Origin: Epiperipatus broadwayi
Taxonomy: Eukaryota; Onychophora; Udeonychophora; Euonychophora; Peripatidae
Assembly: GCA_028023455.1 (NCBI GenBank)
Contig: JAQFVV010006216.1
Coordinates: forward strand, 2,084,445 to 2,148,444
DNA: 64,000 nucleotides
Reading direction: 5' to 3'
Shown here: in pieces, positions 27,133-39,349 of the stretch
Numbering within the stretch: the stretch's first letter is position 1
How the letters are laid out: each line of letters opens with the position of its first letter
Program-made: the position numbers and the translations under genes
Notes under the pieces: model-generated
Seen by the model: the letters and a program-made list of their open reading frames with translations, nothing else
Told to the model about the DNA's origin: nothing
Database searches by the model: none

Positions 27133-27194
27133 TATTTTTGAAGCTTCATAAGAGTTTGTTTTTTAACTTACTCTATATATAACTGATGTTTATT

Positions 27195-28259
27195 GTATAT
27201 ATTTTCTTATTCAGAATATTAAATTGCATATTTTAATATTTTTAATCTCTAGTTAGAAAATGTTCGTCCATCAATAAATATCTTTAAAAAAAATTATTTC
27301 TATAATACATTAAATAATTCTTAATCCCTTTAGCTTACGCAAATTATAACTAGCATATCAGCATGATTTCAGAATTTATTTCGATCAGATATTGTGATAA
27401 TAATATTGCTTCAACCAACTAAACCTGTTTTTCTCTCTGTCTAATCCTCATTTAATTGGCTTGTTAAAACAGAAATAGATAAACATAATTTAAATTTAAT
27501 GATTATTTTTTACTTAATTAAAGCTTATATAAATTTAATATTTTGAATAGAAATCTGTTTCGTTGATTGTAAACAAAGACTGATTTTTATTATTTCAAAA
27601 AAATTGTATTGAATAAGATTTGATAAATAATAAACTATTATATGAATCCAAACTTCATAAACATTACATGATATATAAGTACACAATCAATTTATAAAAA
27701 TATTCCATCTTTTTTATATATCAAAAAAAAAAAAATTAAAACAAAAAAATACATATGCTTTTTCCTTTCTTTATTTTTTTTTTTTAAATTAATATGATAA
27801 AGTGAGATATTTTTCAGGGTAATAAAAAACTAAAATTTTATGCCCATAAAATACTACAAAGCATTGAACAATTAATATTAAAAGACAAAAAAAAATTCTA
27901 TATTTTTTCTTGACCCATATAATTTTCATATATATTATAATTTAAAAATGCTGTTTATTGATTGCTTAATTTGTGTAATAATTATTTGATAATTACCTTT
28001 ATGTCTGCAGTCTAAGACAGCATGGAATGCACTTTGATTAGTAAAGATTTTAATTTAAATAAAAGTTTTAAATGTTGTTTGTTTAAAAAATTTTGTTTAA
28101 AACTATTTTGTCAATATCAGTAACGTTCCTAAGATGAAAATAGTCAAGGGAAAAAGAATAGATGCTTAAATAACAAGCCAACTTATAGGATGAATATACC
28201 CATAATTAAAAAAAGAAGCAATGTAAACAAGCTTAATCATAATGATTTAAAAACTGAGT
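27195..28259. other. AT-rich spacer
   Basis: No gene or element identified. Confidence 0.5.
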
Positions 28260-29110
28260 AGGGAGTTGTTTGTCCTGGTATGAGCTCTGTGGAAGATCTA
28301 CACTGCTTCAATGACCAAGAGTCAATAGTTGGCTGGCCTTGTGATGGAGTTAAATTTCAAAATATACACTCAGAATCCACAAATAAAATTTTAAGCATTG
28401 ATCAGAGAGAAAATTGAACTGTTGACTCTCTATAATAACAACCTGTATTAATTGGTGCTTTGTGGTAGCAAGTCTAAGTTTCTATAATCCAATAATGTCA
28501 TAAGTTTATTGGGATCAATATTAGAGGAATAAACTGGATGAAAAGAGTGCTTGCCATTGAACAATACATACAGCAAGCCTCACTCAAAACGCTTCATTTT
28601 CCATAATATCAAAATTGATTATTATCTGGCCATATCACTGAGAGATAGTAAAAAAAAACAGATCTATACTAGTAATCAGACTCTCATTGTTCATCACTCA
28701 TGCCTTGTGGACTGCCTGGTGTAAAAAAATGTCCAATTAAACAAGTTGGCCAAAATTAAGACTCGAGATCAGAAGAGCAGGTTTGTTGATAAGTGGGATC
28801 AGATAAATATCACGTAATTAACTGTTTTTGATCCTGACTGTTTATTCATCCAGATCAATTCACAGTAACTTTGTAGTAAATCATTTGGATACTGTCACAT
28901 TGTCTCTAATAGATTATACTTATAATGAAGTGATTCCTTCTTTGAACATTATCATGAATCAGATTTCAGCCAGAGTCACTTACTGTTAAGCTGATGCATC
29001 TGATTACTCACCTCTGTATCAATACTGAATTTATGTAATATAGTCTATCTGAATTGTTGTTAACAAGCGTGGTGGCTATTAACTAGTCTTATAGTTTCAT
29101 TTGCTAATCC
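28260..29110. other. Mixed-composition block, unidentified, probably old repeat
   Basis: About 850 bp with clearly more G and C than the flanks, all six frames interrupted. I tried to read it as retroelement coding sequence in several frames and found no motif. It could be a decayed element or a conserved non-coding region. Confidence 0.35.
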
Positions 29111-29781
29111 TTGTCTATCTTTCAGTTTGTAAACCTTTGACATAGCATCTATGCATTATTTTCTAATTAATTAATTAATCTTATGTCTAATCAGCCATTT
29201 ACAAACTAATAATCAATGTACATTGTCATTTTTATTATTCATGATACTCATGTATTTTTTATATTTTAATAAATATTTTGAGAAATAAATAATTATTTAT
29301 TTTGAATTTGAATTATATATAACTATATAATATATGACTGAATGAATTTAATATTAATGCTTTGTACCATTTGCAAAACTAAACCTGATATATAAAAATT
29401 GTACTAAAAATATTTCATAATTTGATAAATCCACCATTTTTCATACTAATTTATTTTCTAAATTATTTATCATTCAAAATTATTACCATTTATCTTTTAA
29501 AAATGCATATATTTGCATATTTTAAATAGTCTCTATTAATTTCATTGTATTTTTGCTGATGATTATTATTCTTGTTTAATTACACATTCGATTATCTATT
29601 AACACTAAATTTCTATAGCAGATTTAAATCATTTTACTATATATTTAAACATACAATAGAAGTTAGTGATACCATATAACATTGAGGTAATATGTCCAGG
29701 ACCACACAATCAGTTGGCAGCTGGATAATTATATTTTATAAATAAAAAATAAATACCAAAGATTTTTTTCATTTTTCTGGG
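29111..29781. other. AT-rich spacer
   Basis: Nothing identifiable. Confidence 0.5.
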
Positions 29782-30026
29782 TAATTGTAATATTCACATA
29801 AATGTTCTAGACATTTATACAGAAAAGATAGTCTATATATTTTCCTTTTAGCTTTTATTCATGCTTAGCATGTTTTCAATATATAGCAATATCATAATCA
29901 TAGCACATAAATGTTCTGAACATGTATGATATTGTTATATATCAAAAGCATGCTAAGCATGAATAAAAATAAATAAACTATCTTTTTTGTATAAATGTCC
30001 AGAAATATTTATGTGAATATCAAAAT
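29782..30026. mobile_element. Foldback MITE-like element
   Basis: The two halves are inverted copies of each other: ATATTCACATAAATGTTCTAG at about 29790 against ATTTATGTGAATAT at about 30008, then CATTTATACA, AAAGATAGT, TTTATTCATGCTTAGCATG and TATAGCAATATCAT on the left, each mirrored on the right. The unpaired centre is about 30 bp (near 29905). No coding capacity. It fits a hairpin MITE; no clear target duplication can be fixed in the AT-rich flanks. Confidence 0.75.
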
Positions 30027-30536
30027 AAAAAAAAGAACTAAATTTTTAAAACATGTCAAGAGTATATTTACTCTGAATAATAATAATTATATTAGTAAAG
30101 AATAGTAATTTAATCACATAGATCTCTTAACAGTTCACACCTCCTTAGAGATTTAGAATCTATATAGTTTCTTCAATTATGAGATTTGTAATTCTATAAC
30201 TATATATGCACAACTAAAGCTCACACATTATTCTGAGATAATCAAATCCTTGACAAGAGTTAATTTTTTATTAATTTCCAGAACATAATATAATTTTATT
30301 GCACTTTTTTTACTACTGCACTAAGTTAATTCTTCTTCAGAATCTTTATCAGCTTTGCTAATTAGGATAAAGTGAACTTTTCTTTACATGCAAATTAACC
30401 CATTGCAACTTTAAGTAAGTAGTTTCTTTTTTGGCTTACTAATTATGTATTGCATTTCTGGAGTATTCAAGCATGTCAACATTCAAAGCATATACACACA
30501 GAGCTTTATTTATTCTTTAATAATATATATATATAT
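30027..30536. other. AT-rich spacer
   Basis: Nothing identifiable. Confidence 0.5.
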
Positions 30537-30840
30537 TTAATGGGTTGGTGGATTCCAAAAGAGATAGGGGGAACGCATCTTATTATGGTCAGACTTTGGC
30601 TCTTCAGATAGGATGCCAGTGATTACACGATGAAATACATAACCCATGATTGTACCTACTTCCAATAGACTAGCTCTACCTATTTTTATTAACCTAGATA
30701 CAATTTGGATCAGTTCATCCAATTCTCACCCCTTTCTAGCCACGTCATACCACAGTATTCGAACTCAGAAAGTAATTGCTTGAGCTCTCTTAACAGGGAA
30801 GGAGATCACATTAATAGTAGTTATTGCACCTCTATATAGG
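30537..30840 (-). repeat. Possible tRNA-related SINE
   Basis: A 300-bp block of balanced composition ending at a (TA)n run at its left edge. On the minus strand GAGTTCGAATACTG at about 30755-30768 fits a pol III B box, and the body would run leftwards to the (TA)n tail. The A box is not convincing. The 61-codon open frame inside (30537-30722) has no recognised domain. Confidence 0.4.
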
Positions 30841-32812
30841 TGATAATTAATTACCAAAAATCAATTAAGCATAAGATATATAAAAAATATGTATGTGCAG
30901 TATAAGTATATATGTATTAAAAGTTATAATAAATAACTTAAATATGTATATGTATTTCCTCTATCATATTAATAATATTGATAAGGGTAAAACTAAATAA
31001 GATAATAATGTTTACAATGGGTATATGAATAACGAAGAGTTATAAAGCTGATGGTGGATATGGAAATAATGATGAGTTAGAGACCAAATTAAAATAACGA
31101 ATTATATAAACATTTATTGATTAACAAAAAAAAAAAATATGAATATCAATTAAATCTGATACATGTATTTGATTTTGTCAAGGATGAATTTCTACCATAT
31201 CGATATCTATAATGATATTAATAAAAATAAAACGCTTGCCCTAAACCCAATGGTAGAAGTTCATGTACTTGACTAATTACTTACAACAACGAATATGTAA
31301 AATTATATGTATATGTGATTGTGATTTTAGCTGACTAATTTAAAATATGTATACAAACATAACAACAACAACAAAAAATCTTTGTTGTCTAGATAAATCA
31401 ATGATTATAAATCATTGATTTAATAGTAATATAAAAATAAGCTTAATTAATAATAAAGAAATAAAACTTTATCATCGTGTGTTGCTTACTATAAGATAAT
31501 ATTAAAATTTCTTACCGTCCAATTTTCTATATATTGTCAAAAGTCAGTCAGATGGGGAGGTCAAAACTAGTAATTTTTTTTATTCTTTATACAATTAAAG
31601 ATGATAAATATATATATATTTAAATCTAATATTTCCCCCCTCATTACTCTCATACAGAATTTCTCTAAAATTATAACACATTAGCTTCCAATTGTAGAAA
31701 ACAAAATTAATACATAAAATTTATAATAGACAAAATAATAAAACAAAAATCACAATTCTTATCCCATTATGTTAATTAAAGTTCAACGAGTCTGCTGGGA
31801 ACTGTTTGTTTGCTAAATAAATTCCTATGAATGAAGTTCTGCTCCCACGAAAAATAGAAATTTCTTGTCTGGGTCAAAAAATAATAGTGTTCTCCAATCC
31901 TGACTTGGATTTGGTTAGGCATTTTATTTAAAGCAAAGATGGTTTTCAAATTTCTTCTAAATGGGCAGGTAAAATCTTTAACTTTTCATGGCTTTATTGA
32001 TGACGTATTATTACCCCATGGTATAAACTTTTCAGCAAGCAATCATGATATAAAAATAATATATATTTATTGATTCATTTGCTTCTCAAGATTTCAATGA
32101 CGATATTATTATATATCAAAACAATTAATTATTAAATATTACTGCAACACGTACATTTAACTAAAATTGTCTAAGTAGCAAATAATTAAATTTTTACTTT
32201 CAAATTAGTTCTTCCATTTCAAACGATTGCTTCAAAAAATTCAGCTTTCAATCATTTTGATTATTAAAATATATATAATTTAAATTCGAACATTCACATC
32301 CATTTTGTATTCGAATTTATTTTTAAGCAAAAAAAAAAAAATAATGTTCTATCTTCGAATGAAGAAGACAGTATATTAATTAATACTGCATTGTAGGTCA
32401 CATGAAGTTTTTTAAGCATTTTAACCTTGACATTTCCTATTGTTTAACAGACATAATATAAATAAATGGGATTATAAATAAAAAATAATAATTTATAAAT
32501 ATTTTAAATTTCATTTCTACAAATGATTGCTATGTGTTCAGATTTCAATTCAGTCATTGTTTTTATTTATTTATTTTTTTTTAAGTTTATGTGTAAGTTT
32601 TTTGGCATAGTTCTCCCCAGTTATTAACATATAACACCTTTTATTCCAGTATTAGTATACCTATCTGTTCATTTTTTCTTTTCCTAGTAATTTAATGGTT
32701 TTTATTACTTCTTTTAAAAATAAAAAGATGTTTATGTAAATGTATGTGTTGGAAAGAAAAAATGTTAATATGATAATTTGCTTGGCAATTTATTGGTTAA
32801 GCAAATATGTCT
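30841..32812. other. AT-rich spacer
   Basis: No gene. A self-complementary ATCAATGATTATAAATCATTGAT lies at about 31399-31421, cited here as a small hairpin. Confidence 0.5.
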
Positions 32813-32880
32813 ATGTGGCTCCAATTGGTAGAGTGTCTTAAATAATTGGATGGTGTATCAGGTTGTAGCTCATCACTACA
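32813..32880 (+). repeat. tRNA-like SINE head
   Basis: TGGCTCCAATTGGTAGAG at about 32817 matches the D-arm and A box of a Lys-type tRNA. GGTTGTAGCTCATC at about 32863 is a weak B box. Acceptor and anticodon stems do not close, and a (TA)n run follows, as in SINE tails. Confidence 0.5.
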
Positions 32881-33349
32881 ATATATATATATAGTATTCC
32901 TCCCTCTATTCCAGAAATATGCAGAATTTTATTCACAAATAAATTTTCTGGCCTGCATCCCAAACTAAAATAAAATCAATTTTATTAAATAGTATAGTAA
33001 CCTTATCAATCGCCACCTCAAATAAGCATTACTGAAGCTCTATTTTCTTCCTCTGGTACCATTGACTTTTTTCTTCCAGTTCATTTGTTAGTTTGGTATA
33101 TTCTTCTTAAACAGAAAAACCAATTGGAGTTCTTAATTCAATTTCATCAGCAATATCAGTCTGAATTTCTTTCTCTGATTTTAAAACAACCACTAAGTCT
33201 TCTAACAGTTCTGTTCTCCATACTTTAATATGGTTTATAACATATCAGAATTCTGCTGTCTTCTAACCTTATTTCACAAATTTGTGAAGATACTATTTTC
33301 ATAATTATTTATCTTCTTCAGACATATAATAACTATTCTTTCTTATTGC
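32881..33349. other. Mixed spacer left of the PLE
   Basis: Balanced composition at 33000-33300 but no readable coding frame. It could be older retroelement debris. Confidence 0.4.
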
Positions 33350-33481
33350 ATTGCCAAATATATACTATATAATACTAAATTGTCCATTCATTTTACTACT
33401 GTTACACAATGCTTTATACAACATAATACAAACGTATGAATTTAAATATACATTAACATATAATTTACATTCTATATATAT
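33350..33481 (-). repeat. PLE left pLTR, outer part (inverted)
   Basis: The reverse complement matches 42928-43100 closely: TATAGAATGTAAATTAT, TTTGTATTATGTTGTA, AAAGCATTGTGTAACAGTAG and CAATTTAG blocks in the same order. It lacks a 58-bp segment present in the right copy, precisely the part with the hammerhead-like core. It is cut at 33481 by the Ty3 insertion and resumes at 41080. Confidence 0.75.
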
Positions 33482-35222
33482 TGTACTGCCCACATTTTTA
33501 AATTTAATAAGAAAAAGAAATCTTTTATTCTTATTTTCTCTTTTCAACTCTCACTGTCTTTGAAGGCTTCAGGTCCATCCGGTGGAGATACTAATATTAT
33601 TGGTAGTCAGCTACCAATAATATCAACACCCTGCTACTAAATTATAACACTGGCCATCCAAGCACTTTAGTTATTTAAAAAAAAAACCCTTTAAGTGCCA
33701 GTCAATTACAGTGTAATTAATGCTTGCTCAACCAGCAACAAATTTAGTACCTGCCCTCCCAGCCAACTCACCGGATTCTAGCTACTTCAAATTCTCCACC
33801 CACATTATAAACCTCCATTTCACAATCTCACTATCATAGTTTTTTACTTATTAAAACATTGGCATTATTCAAAATCCATTGCCTAAAATTTTCCCTTTCT
33901 TTTAATATCGGCTCAAATCACTAACAATAATTGAATATTTCTATACTCCACTTTCTTTCTTTAACTTATTGTTCTTGTCCCAGAATGGAAATGCGTATAT
34001 ACGTTTTTGTAATAAATTAGATATTTAATACATATTATCATATACATTTAAATAATACAAGTAGAAATAAAAGCATAATTAATTAAAGTACACACACACA
34101 CTAATGAGATCTGATTTTAACTGTCTGATTATGAAAGCTAATGTATGTAATAATAATAATCTAGAAATTACTAGTTTTTATAAAGTTCAAAAGTTTTATC
34201 TCATTGGCTTTCAATGGCGATAATTAAAAGTTTGAAGATAAAGAAAAATAAAATGATTTTATCTAGGATTTGAACACTGTAATGTGTGCAATAGGGAAAC
34301 GTAGCTTCTGCTGATTCTGTTGCTCCAACTGGTTGATGATGATTCCTCATAGGCTTTTTTATTTTTTTAGTGATGACATATGAACTATTCTGGACATGAA
34401 CACTCCGCTGATTCTCAGGTTCAAATTAGCATTTTTCTTCTTTGAACAAACTGCAAGTATTATTGCAGCAAAGGTTCAGGCCGGCTGCACAATTCAATGG
34501 GTTCAAATTTTTTTTTTTAAATTAAAACTTTAATTTTTTTTAAATTATATTATAATACTATAAAGTATTATATTATAATTAATTATTATTATTAATTAAA
34601 CAATACCAAGCTCTCCCTTATATATCCAGTGTTTCCTTATCTTAGGATCCATCAGACATTCTACTGCACTCCTATTGGGTTTCTGTTCCTTTTCTTTTAG
34701 CGTATAAGATTTCTTCCTTTAGTTTACATTTTAATTAAATAGTATTAATTAATCGTTTGTTAGTTACTTATCACTAGCTGTTGCAATTATATTTCCCTTG
34801 TTTTTTAGTTTTTAAATTATTTTATTTGCATTAGCTTTCAATTGCATTATTTTGAGAAAATTCCTTACTTTTTAACATTTATTTTTTACATACGCACAAA
34901 TTCCATTACTTTAATATTATAAGACAAGAATGAAGCTATTTATACCATAAATAAATAATATTATTATAAATTAATAATAATAAAAATGTTCATCACTTTT
35001 CTTTATCTATTCTTTATTTCTGAAATCTTTTCCCCTACTTTCAATCATTTATCTCAATAAAATCCCCACCCCCTTCTCCTTTTCATTTTCTCAAACTTTT
35101 AAATTTCTTTTTTTTTTTTAAGACGTAAATATACATTTTATTTTTAAAACTTTTTTTGTGAAACAAATCTCTTTCAACAAATTTACACATGATAAATGCA
35201 ATGTAATGACTGCATCGGTACA
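33482..35222 (-). repeat. 3' LTR of the Ty3 element
   Basis: Plus-strand start TGTACTGCCC, end GCATCGGTACA. It contains a conserved hairpin at 33594-33623 (13-bp arms ATATTATTGGTAG/CTACCAATAATAT, loop TCAG). On the minus strand it begins TGTACCGATGCAGTC directly after the polypurine tract. Confidence 0.88.
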
Positions 35223-35250
35223 TCTCCTCCATACCCCCCCCCCTTGAAAG
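35223..35250 (-). other. Polypurine tract
   Basis: On the minus strand AAGGGGGGGGGG, then TATGGAGGAGA, abutting the LTR start TGTACC. This is the plus-strand primer site expected here. Confidence 0.75.
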
Positions 35251-35369
35251 TAAAATGTCATTCTGAGCATTTTAGCTCTAATTCCCAAAATAAATAAAAT
35301 AATACAAAATCCTGTTACGTTATTATATTCGTAATCTATTATTTGCTAAACTTTATCTATTCCCTTTTA

Positions 35370-36354
35370 TTAATTGCAGAGATCGAGCATTGAACATTCC
35401 CTTTCATTCAGTCCCCTGAGTGATCCCAAATGCATTGTTACCATATTCTCATATGATCTTATATGGCCCATCATATTTGGTTGAAACTTTTTATATATTC
35501 CCTTCTCAGGATGGCTTACTGGGTTTACCCTCACTATGACTTCATGCCCCAACTTAAACACATACCTGATTCTCCCTTGCCCCTTTTGTCTTATATTATC
35601 CATCCTTCTGAGCCTATGGTGCACTTTGTCAGCATCTATTTGTCTGTTAATATCTTGCATCCCGATTGGCAAAATGGTTTTAAATGGGTATGGAATATTT
35701 TCACCATGGTGGAGACTGATGAGTTCAAACACTAGTGACTCCTTCTTTGACCAATTTATCATGCTAGTGACCCTTGTTACTTCCCTCACCCATCTTCGAT
35801 GATCATTCTGTAAGTACATGCCAAATAAGCATCCCAACTCTCTCATAACACATTTGCAGGGATTGGACTACAGATTGCGAATTGAAGTGAGGACAGACCT
35901 TATTTTGTGATGTTCTATCCATCTTTTCCATTCTCCAGTCAGAAAAGGTATTCCATGGTCTGATATTATTTGCTTTGGAATTCCCATGCCTCGAAAATGT
36001 TGCTGTTCCAGTACTTGTATAGTCTGTCTAGCATTAGCCTGTGTCACCGGATAAACAGCCATGAATGAGGAAAAGACATCATAAGCCACAATGAGATATT
36101 TCTTTCTATTAAACTGGGGGTAGAAGTCCATAAAAATCTATTGCCAACAAACTGTTGGGCTGATACGCATATATGAGTCTCAATGGCCCCAAGCTTGATG
36201 TGTTAGGCAGTTTGGTCTTTGCACATATGGTACATCCTTCAATGATGTTTAAGATATTCTTATACATTCCTGGCCAATAAAACCAATGGCCTGTCCATCC
36301 TTCAGTTTTGCTTGCACCATAATGTCCATATCTTTCATGTATGCACATAATCAC
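35370..36354 (-). pseudogene. Ty3 integrase, broken
   Basis: Three minus-strand frames in order. 36354-36109 holds the zinc-binding HHCC domain (HERYGHYG, then CTICAKTK) and the first core acidic residue in the LLAIDFYG context. 36131-35868 holds the rest of the catalytic core, with IISDHGIPF as the second Asp, and the frame closes shortly after the expected Glu region. 35846-35370 is the C-terminal part with a KLGHEVIVRVNP-like stretch. Integrase would insert the cDNA into host DNA. The frame changes at about 36120 and 35860 disable it. Confidence 0.85.
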
Positions 36355-36705
36355 CTGTTCCCATATGGGCGTTGGAAGAACGATTCACGTATGTTCACCT
36401 TCTTTCATCTTGCACTACAAAAGTCCTCCCTTTAAGCAATATCATTTTTTTTCCATAATGAACTGTTTATAGGCCTATTTATAGGTTGATGGCATAAAAA
36501 CCATATTATTTGTTTACAATCTGCATCCTCTTCTTGAAGCCCTTACACCACCATGTACTTCTGCTGTTGCTATGTATGCATTGTTGCAATTCAGATGTTG
36601 TTGCTTATGTTCTATTGGGTAGCAGCTTAAAGCATCTGCCACCATATTGTCTTTGCCTCGGCAGTACTGTATACTATAATCGAACTCTTATAAAAATAGA
36701 CTCCA

Positions 36706-36903
36706 TCAAATCAGCCTACTATTTGTGAGAAAACTGTGATTGAGGAACTCAAGGCTCCTGTGGTTGGTGATCACCACCACCTGTGATCCTATTAGGTATT
36801 GCCTAAATTTTTTAAAGGCCCACATGATTGCTAAAGCCTCTCTCTTGCTTACTGTATAATTCTTTTCTGGCCCATTCAATAAGCGGTTTACAAAGAAAAG
36901 CAC
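36706..36903 (-). pseudogene. Ty3 RNase H, broken
   Basis: Minus-strand frame with NYTVSKREALAIMWAFKKFR, the conserved Glu-bearing helix, followed by ITNHRSLEFL, where family members have TDH: the catalytic Asp is Asn here. Normally it degrades the RNA strand during reverse transcription. The region 36360-36700 between this and integrase is unreadable connection domain. Confidence 0.82.
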
Positions 36904-37040
36904 CCCTGCCTCCCATCGTCCTGTACCTGAGACAAAGTAACCCCTAATCCAATTCCACTGCTGACTGTTTGCACCACAAACAGCTTACCAAAATCTGGAA
37001 ATGTCAGCATGAGTTCCTGTAGGAAACCTTTTTTACACTT

Positions 37041-37809
37041 TCAACACTGTTGCTCTTCCCATGCACATTTTTTCTCCTTCCTTAGCAGTTGTAACAGAGG
37101 CTCCATGCCTGAGAAAATTTTTTTATAAAACTGATTAAAGAAATTGCACAATCTGAGGAAAGATTTAATATCTTTTTTCTTTGTTGGTCTTGGAAAATCT
37201 TGTATATCTTGGATCTTCTCTGGATTTGGAGATATTCCTTGCTCATTAATAATGTGTCCTAAGAATCTTACCTCTGGGGTTATTGAATGCCTTTTGCTCA
37301 AATTTATTTTAATTCCCTTATTTTTACATTCACAAAACAGCCACTTCAAATGTTCAAAGTGTTCTTCCATGCTTTCTGAGGCTAGAATGATATCATCTAT
37401 GTACATTGTAATCAAGCTCTTGATTTTCTCTGACAATACATGGTCCAGGCATTGTATTAGTAATGCCCCACTGTTTTTTAAACCAAAGGGAATTCATTTG
37501 AAACTGTATGCCCCTCTGTTATAGCAAACAGTGGTGTATTTCTGGTACTCAAGATGCAGTCTGATCTGCCAGTAACTGGCCATTAAATCAAAAGTCGAGA
37601 AATATTTTTTTATGGAATTTCATTAGTAATTCACTTATAGGTGGTGGGGCATTGGTGTCTAACACTGTTATTTTATTCAACTGCTGCACATCTAGGCATA
37701 ACCGGATACACATGCCTTTTTTCTTTACTGTCACTTTCGGGTTATTGTATAAAATAGAGCACTTAGAAATAATTCCCCATTTCAACATATTCTCCAGTTG
37801 TTCCTCCAC
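37041..37809 (-). pseudogene. Ty3 reverse transcriptase, broken
   Basis: 37809-37588 carries the fingers: WGIISKCS, then a VTVKKKG segment and LCLDVQQLNKIT. 37436-37041 carries the palm and thumb: MYIDDIILAS with the YIDD catalytic box at 37403-37392, FLGHIINEQGI, and KKDIKSFLRLCNFFNQFY. The segment between (37440-37587) holds motif B in other frames. Two or more frameshifts separate the pieces. It is the polymerase domain of pol and lies directly upstream of RNase H as expected. Confidence 0.88.
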
Positions 37810-37864
37810 TGCACTTATGTATTGATGCAGTATGGGATATGCTTGAGCTTGATATGGTTGATCT

Positions 37865-38400
37865 TTAAAAGCCTATTCCTATGCTCATATCTCTCAATAA
37901 CTCCAAGCGTTTCTGAAAACACGTCTCATAAGTATCCAGCAACTCCTTCAACCGTCCCCTTTCCTTACTCCCACTACATCCACCTTCCATCACCTTTTCC
38001 TCTATTTCTATCACTGCACTTTCTGCATCGCACTCCACATTAACATCATTTGCCTTGCAGATCTCAAATGAAATTTCTACCTTGTTGATCATCACCTGAT
38101 GATGTTCATAATCTAACACACAACCTAATTTGCACATAAACACTGACTCCAGGATAGCATTGGGTATTAGTAGCTCTAAGATTAGCATGACATGGTTGTA
38201 TTGCTTTCCTGCTATACTCACACTCACCCAAGCTTGTTCCAATGCCAGCTTAGCTCTTTTCCCATTTGCCAACATTATGTAAACATTCTTTAATGGTAAG
38301 GTTTTAATTTTTACATTGCTTTGATATATCTCATTAAAGGTTTGCTGCAACATTATGGATATCTGACTTCATGAGTCAAGCAGCATGCTAACCACTGTTC
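37865..38400 (-). pseudogene. Ty3 aspartic protease and linker, broken at the active site
   Basis: On the minus strand the active-site region reads VSMLLDS, then a TGA stop where Gly of the DSG/DTG triad should be, then SQISIM. Downstream, ANGKRAK and the flap region are readable (ORF 38353-37865), but the ILGxDF motif is ILESVF. The acidic linker to RT follows. Protease would mature the Gag-Pol polyprotein. Confidence 0.78.
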
Positions 38401-38760
38401 CATTGATAGTTATCCCTATTTCAGGACAGGACTTAGGTGCCATTCTCAGCTCCTCCCTTTCCTCATTTTGTACCAAGTTTACTATTTTTATGCAAGTATC
38501 CTCAGCATTCCCTAACTTATTCTGACTTTCCTCATCAGTCTATCACTGTCTAGCATCATCAGTATCTCTGTGGTTTGTTCTACTGCATTCTTCCCCATTA
38601 TTATCTCTAGAATGTTTTCTAGAAAATGCCACCTTACTAAATGCAGAATCTGTTATTCAGATATCTTATACACTATCACCATTCTTAATTTTGCCACTTG
38701 TTTACGAAAAATGCAATCACTAACTCCCCTGTTCTCCATTGGTCCTGTGCTACCTGACAT

Positions 38761-39030
38761 TTAACATCTCCTGAAATACCTCCCCCAATAGTTTCCTAAC
38801 AGCACTAGTTTGTATTCATTAAAGTTTGTCAGTTTTATTCCCAATGACACCCACCAAATTTGAGCCTCATCCTGTATGTATCTACAAGCTATGCTAACTT
38901 TGACCGATTCCCTGAATTCATTACATGAGAAAAACTGTTCCAAGCTCTTTAAGTACCTATTCAGTATTTTCCCTGTTTCCCATGAAAGTTTTTATTTTTA
39001 TAACCCAGCTCACTGCTTCCATTTCAGAAT
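38761..39030 (-). pseudogene. Ty3 gag fragment
   Basis: Minus-strand frame with IQDEAQIWWVSLGIKL, the WW motif of retrotransposon Gag capsid, preceded by FFSCNEFRESVKVSIA. The rest of gag (38400-38760), including any zinc knuckle, is unreadable. Gag forms the particle in which reverse transcription takes place. Confidence 0.7.
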
Positions 39031-39349
39031 AGAATGATCTATCTATTCTTATTTAAACAAAAAACTTCTTTTCTTTTTATTCTTATTTTACATGAACATA
39101 CAACCAACCTCCACTTTCTTAGTTCTATTGTTTGTTCTGCTTGTCCTTGTATCGTAATTCTCCTGGAGTGTCCTTTTTCTTTTTTTAATAATGTTTACAG
39201 TCATAAAAAATTTCAACCATCTATAGGTTGTGCCAATTTGACACGTTCTGTTAAACAATACTAGTGGGCTCTTTAAATCTAAATTATTTATGACTGTTTC
39301 TCATTAACTGTCACCTGTGTCAGTTACAAGACATGTTGGCTAGGCCATT

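Larger units (their letters stand above)
26122..27182 (-). mobile_element. Retrozyme-like insertion: two tandem 370-bp units plus one inverted unit, each with a hammerhead ribozyme
   Basis: The unit starting GATAAAAAATC at 26121 repeats head-to-tail at 26491, a period of exactly 370 bp. The second copy stops at 26781 and runs into a third copy in opposite orientation (26782-27182). Every copy carries the same 55-nt hammerhead motif: minus strand in the first two, plus strand in the third. No copy has a credible open frame. The composite is flanked by TGATATTTATTG (26110-26121) and TGATGTTTATTG (27183-27194), an 11/12 match that looks like a target-site duplication, so the three copies probably entered as one insertion. 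Small hammerhead-bearing tandem repeats without ORFs are called retrozymes; in animals they are thought to be mobilised by Penelope-like RT, and their RNA circularises after self-cleavage. The sequence shows the repeat structure and ribozymes; mobility and RNA circles are inferred. Confidence 0.85.
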
